DNA from: SZUA-430 sp040381215
GTDB taxonomy: Bacteria > Pseudomonadota > Alphaproteobacteria > Micropepsales > Micropepsaceae
Length of the DNA stretch: 15,246 nt
NCBI GenBank assembly: GCA_040381215.1
Contig: JBEIHO010000066.1
Coordinates: 1-15,246, forward strand
Direction of reading: 5' to 3'
Under the pieces are notes generated by a model. The model saw only the letters and a list, made by a program, of their open reading frames with translations, was not told the DNA's origin and did not search any database. The position numbers and the translations under genes were made by a program. Below are positions 13,732 to 15,246 of this stretch, in pieces. How positions within the stretch are numbered: the first letter of the stretch is position 1; the number at the start of each line of letters is the position of its first letter.

Positions 13732-15246
13732 TCAGCCACCGCCACCGCCGCTGCCGAAGAGGAAGTCATCAGCCGTCATGCTGGCGAGCGTGGTGTTCAG
13801 CAGCAGGATGTCCGTGGTGTCGAAGTCGAGCCGAACATCAGCCCCCACCTGCGTCATGCGCGCCTGGATGTCGGCAAAGGTGAGGATGCCGGCCATGGTC
13901 AGGCGGATGACGTCATTGCCCGAGGCATCGAAGTCGGTGATCGTATCGGTCGCGATGCCGTCTGCGTCGGCGAAGACGAAGGTGTCGTCGCCGGTGTTGC
14001 CGGTGAGGGTGTCGGAGCCTCCCAAGCCCGTCAAAGTATCGTTACCCGAACCCCCAAACATCAGGTTGTCGCTGCTGTTGCCCGTGCCAATGAAATTGCC
14101 TGAGCCCGTGAAGTACAGGTTCTCTACGTTCGCCGCCAAGGTATACGCAGAAAGGTTCGTCTCAACCTGGTCCAGGCCCTCCCCTACATTCTCCGTCACA
14201 ATGTCAGACGAACTCGATATCACGTATGCGTCGTTACCTGCCCCGCCAGCAAACGTGTTAAAACCAGAACCGCCCAGCATCCAGTCATTACCCTCTCCAC
14301 CCGTCAACGTATCGTTGCCATCAAGACCCAGAAGCGCATCATTACCAGCGCCACCCTCTAGTAGGTTCGCACTGGCATTACCAAAGAGACTATCGGCGAA
14401 GCTCGAGCCAGTAAGGTTCTCAATACCTGTCAGCACGTCGCCCGCAGCGTCGCCGCCGGATGCGGTTCCGGCTTGCAGGTCGATGCTCACTCCGGCGGAT
14501 GACGATGCGTAGGACGCTGTGTCCCCCGTTCCATCACCTCCGTTCAGCACATCGGCTCCCGCACCACCGACAAGCTCGTCGTTACCTCCCCCACCGTTCA
14601 ACGTGTCGTTGCCTGCGCCACCTGTCAGGATGTTTGCGTTGCCGTCGCCGGTCAGGGTGTCGTTCTGGGCCGAGCCTGTCAGGTTCTCGATCGAGTTGAA
14701 CGTGTCGCCCGTGGCGTCGCCGCCCGTGGCTGTGCCAGCCTCGAGGTTAATTGTCACGCCTGCCGAGGAGTTTGCGTAGGTGGCCGTGTCATTGCCGCCG
14801 CCGCCTACCAGCACGTCAGCACCGGCGCCGCCGGACAGGATGTCGTTTCCTGAACCACCGCGCAGCTCGTCATTGCCCGCCCCACCACGCAGGTCGAAGG
14901 TGCCGTCGGTTTCGGCGGTGCCGATGATGGTGAGTGTCTGGCCTGAGGACAGGGCTGTGCCGTCGACGATCAGTTGGGCGCCTGCGGCGACGGTCGCGTC
15001 GGCGAGGGTCAGGCGGTAGGAATTGCCGGCCGAGACGTTGATGCGCTCGACGTTGGTGAGCGTCGTGTCGGACAGGGTGATGCCGGCGCTGTAGTTGCCG
15101 TCGAGATTGAGCGTGTCGGTGTCGGCGGCGCCGTTGATCGTGTCGAGGGCCGTGAAGAAGGCGCCGAGGTTGATCGTGTCGTTGCCGTCGCCGCCGTCGA
15201 CCGTGTCGTCGCCGTCGCCGGGGTTGATCGTATCGATGCCGCCACG
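13732..15246 (-). CDS. RTX calcium-binding secreted protein, C-terminal part (5' end outside window)
   Basis: An open frame of 504 residues runs without a stop from the window edge to a TGA at 13732-13734. It is packed with RTX nonapeptides of the GGxGxDxUx type (for example GGAGNDELRGGSGNDILSGG), which bind calcium and fold as a beta-roll outside the cell. Non-RTX modules lie between: a VERINVSAGNSYRLTLADATVAAGA-type module, two copies of an IENLTGS module, and an AANVENLYFTGSGNFIGTGN module. The C-terminus (ILTFADIQARMTQVGADVRL to MTADDFLFGSGGGGG) looks like an uncleaved type I secretion signal. The likely role is a large exoprotein, adhesin or enzyme exported by a type I system, but any catalytic part would lie upstream. 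No secretion genes are in the window. Confidence 0.93.
   Translation of the reverse strand, partial: RGGIDTINPGDGDDTVDGGDGNDTINLGAFFTALDTINGAADTDTLNLDGNYSAGITLSDTTLTNVERINVSAGNSYRLTLADATVAAGAQLIVDGTALSSGQTLTIIGTAETDGTFDLRGGAGNDELRGGSGNDILSGGAGADVLVGGGGNDTATYANSSAGVTINLEAGTATGGDATGDTFNSIENLTGSAQNDTLTGDGNANILTGGAGNDTLNGGGGNDELVGGAGADVLNGGDGTGDTASYASSSAGVSIDLQAGTASGGDAAGDVLTGIENLTGSSFADSLFGNASANLLEGGAGNDALLGLDGNDTLTGGEGNDWMLGGSGFNTFAGGAGNDAYVISSSSDIVTENVGEGLDQVETNLSAYTLAANVENLYFTGSGNFIGTGNSSDNLMFGGSGNDTLTGLGGSDTLTGNTGDDTFVFADADGIATDTITDFDASGNDVIRLTMAGILTFADIQARMTQVGADVRLDFDTTDILLLNTTLASMTADDFLFGSGGGGG
14034..14406 (-). other. Low-GC module inside the RTX gene
   Basis: Four 60-base lines within this block count 52-57% GC, against 68-70% in lines at 14821 and 15181 of the same gene. 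Codons shift accordingly: the block uses GGT, AAT and GAT where the flanks use GGC, AAC and GAC. It encodes RTX repeats plus the AANVENLYFTGSGNF module, and its edges coincide with module edges. Confidence 0.6.
14404..14790 (-). repeat. Tandem 89-residue duplication within the RTX gene
   Basis: The segment coded by 14671-14790 (DTATYANSSAGV to IENLTGS) is repeated at 14404-14523 (DTASYASSSAGV to IENLTGS). The 40-residue cores share 29 identical positions by my count and are offset by 267 bp (89 codons), with RTX nonapeptides filling the rest. Differences are mostly conservative (T/S, N/D, E/Q), which suggests an old duplication. Confidence 0.75.

Noticed and set aside
14814..14814. Methionine codon at 14814-14812 as start of the RTX gene
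   Set aside because: The same frame continues upstream with RTX repeats (GGSGNDILSGGAGADVL and more) to the window edge, so this Met is internal.
13732..15246. Repeated GC-rich units as a CRISPR array or minisatellite
   Set aside because: The periodicity is that of degenerate nonapeptide codons in an intact reading frame, not identical repeats with unique spacers.

Overview
The window is about 15.2 kb of GC-rich (hand-counted lines near 65-70% GC) bacterial chromosome. Dense coding, short intergenic gaps, 4-nt stop/start overlaps and the protein families present (YqhA, DUF3429, SPW-like, a NewPHL-type photolyase, RTX repeats) suggest an alphaproteobacterium, perhaps a sphingomonad relative. 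The genus is inference, because there is no rRNA or other phylogenetic marker here. I see no tRNA, rRNA, CRISPR array, insertion sequence or prophage.

Layout. (1) 1-62: the 3' end of a glyoxalase/VOC protein. (2) 94-684 (-): a small HExxH membrane protein of the M50 type, preceded by an intergenic stretch with several inverted repeats. (3) 849-1457 (-) and 1529-1945 (+): an ICMT-like membrane methyltransferase divergent from a cysteine-rich MerR regulator, with a clear MerR-type operator between them. (4) 2098-3159 (-): dihydroorotase PyrC. (5) 3160-3596: a gap without a supported gene. (6) 3597-4049 (+): a secreted protein made of two Cys-rich repeats. (7) 4062-4415 (-): an SPW-like membrane protein. 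(8) 4549-5130 (+): YqhA/UPF0114. (9) 5127-5915 (-): a polytopic His-rich membrane protein. (10) 7516-8745 and 5984-7519 (-): two photolyase-superfamily genes joined by an ATGA overlap. The upstream one has the inverted domain order of the NewPHL class. (11) 8869-9318 (+): a DUF3429 membrane protein. (12) 12411-13481 and 9331-12414 (-): an RND efflux pair, lipoprotein adaptor then permease, joined by a GTGA overlap. (13) 13732-15246 (-): the C-terminal part of a large RTX calcium-binding secreted protein that runs off the window.

How the genes relate. Most are independent single genes or two-gene operons for envelope and stress functions. The best supported units are the MerR/methyltransferase divergon, in which the operator lies exactly in a long-spacer promoter aimed at the methyltransferase; the two-photolyase operon for light-driven DNA repair or light sensing; and the RND pair, which lacks an outer-membrane channel gene nearby. 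The RTX gene is a mosaic: a block of about 370 bp has much lower GC and different codon use from the rest. No wholly new system is proven here. The MerR/ICMT pair, the paired photolyases and the duplicated Cys-rich secreted protein are the best candidates for follow-up.
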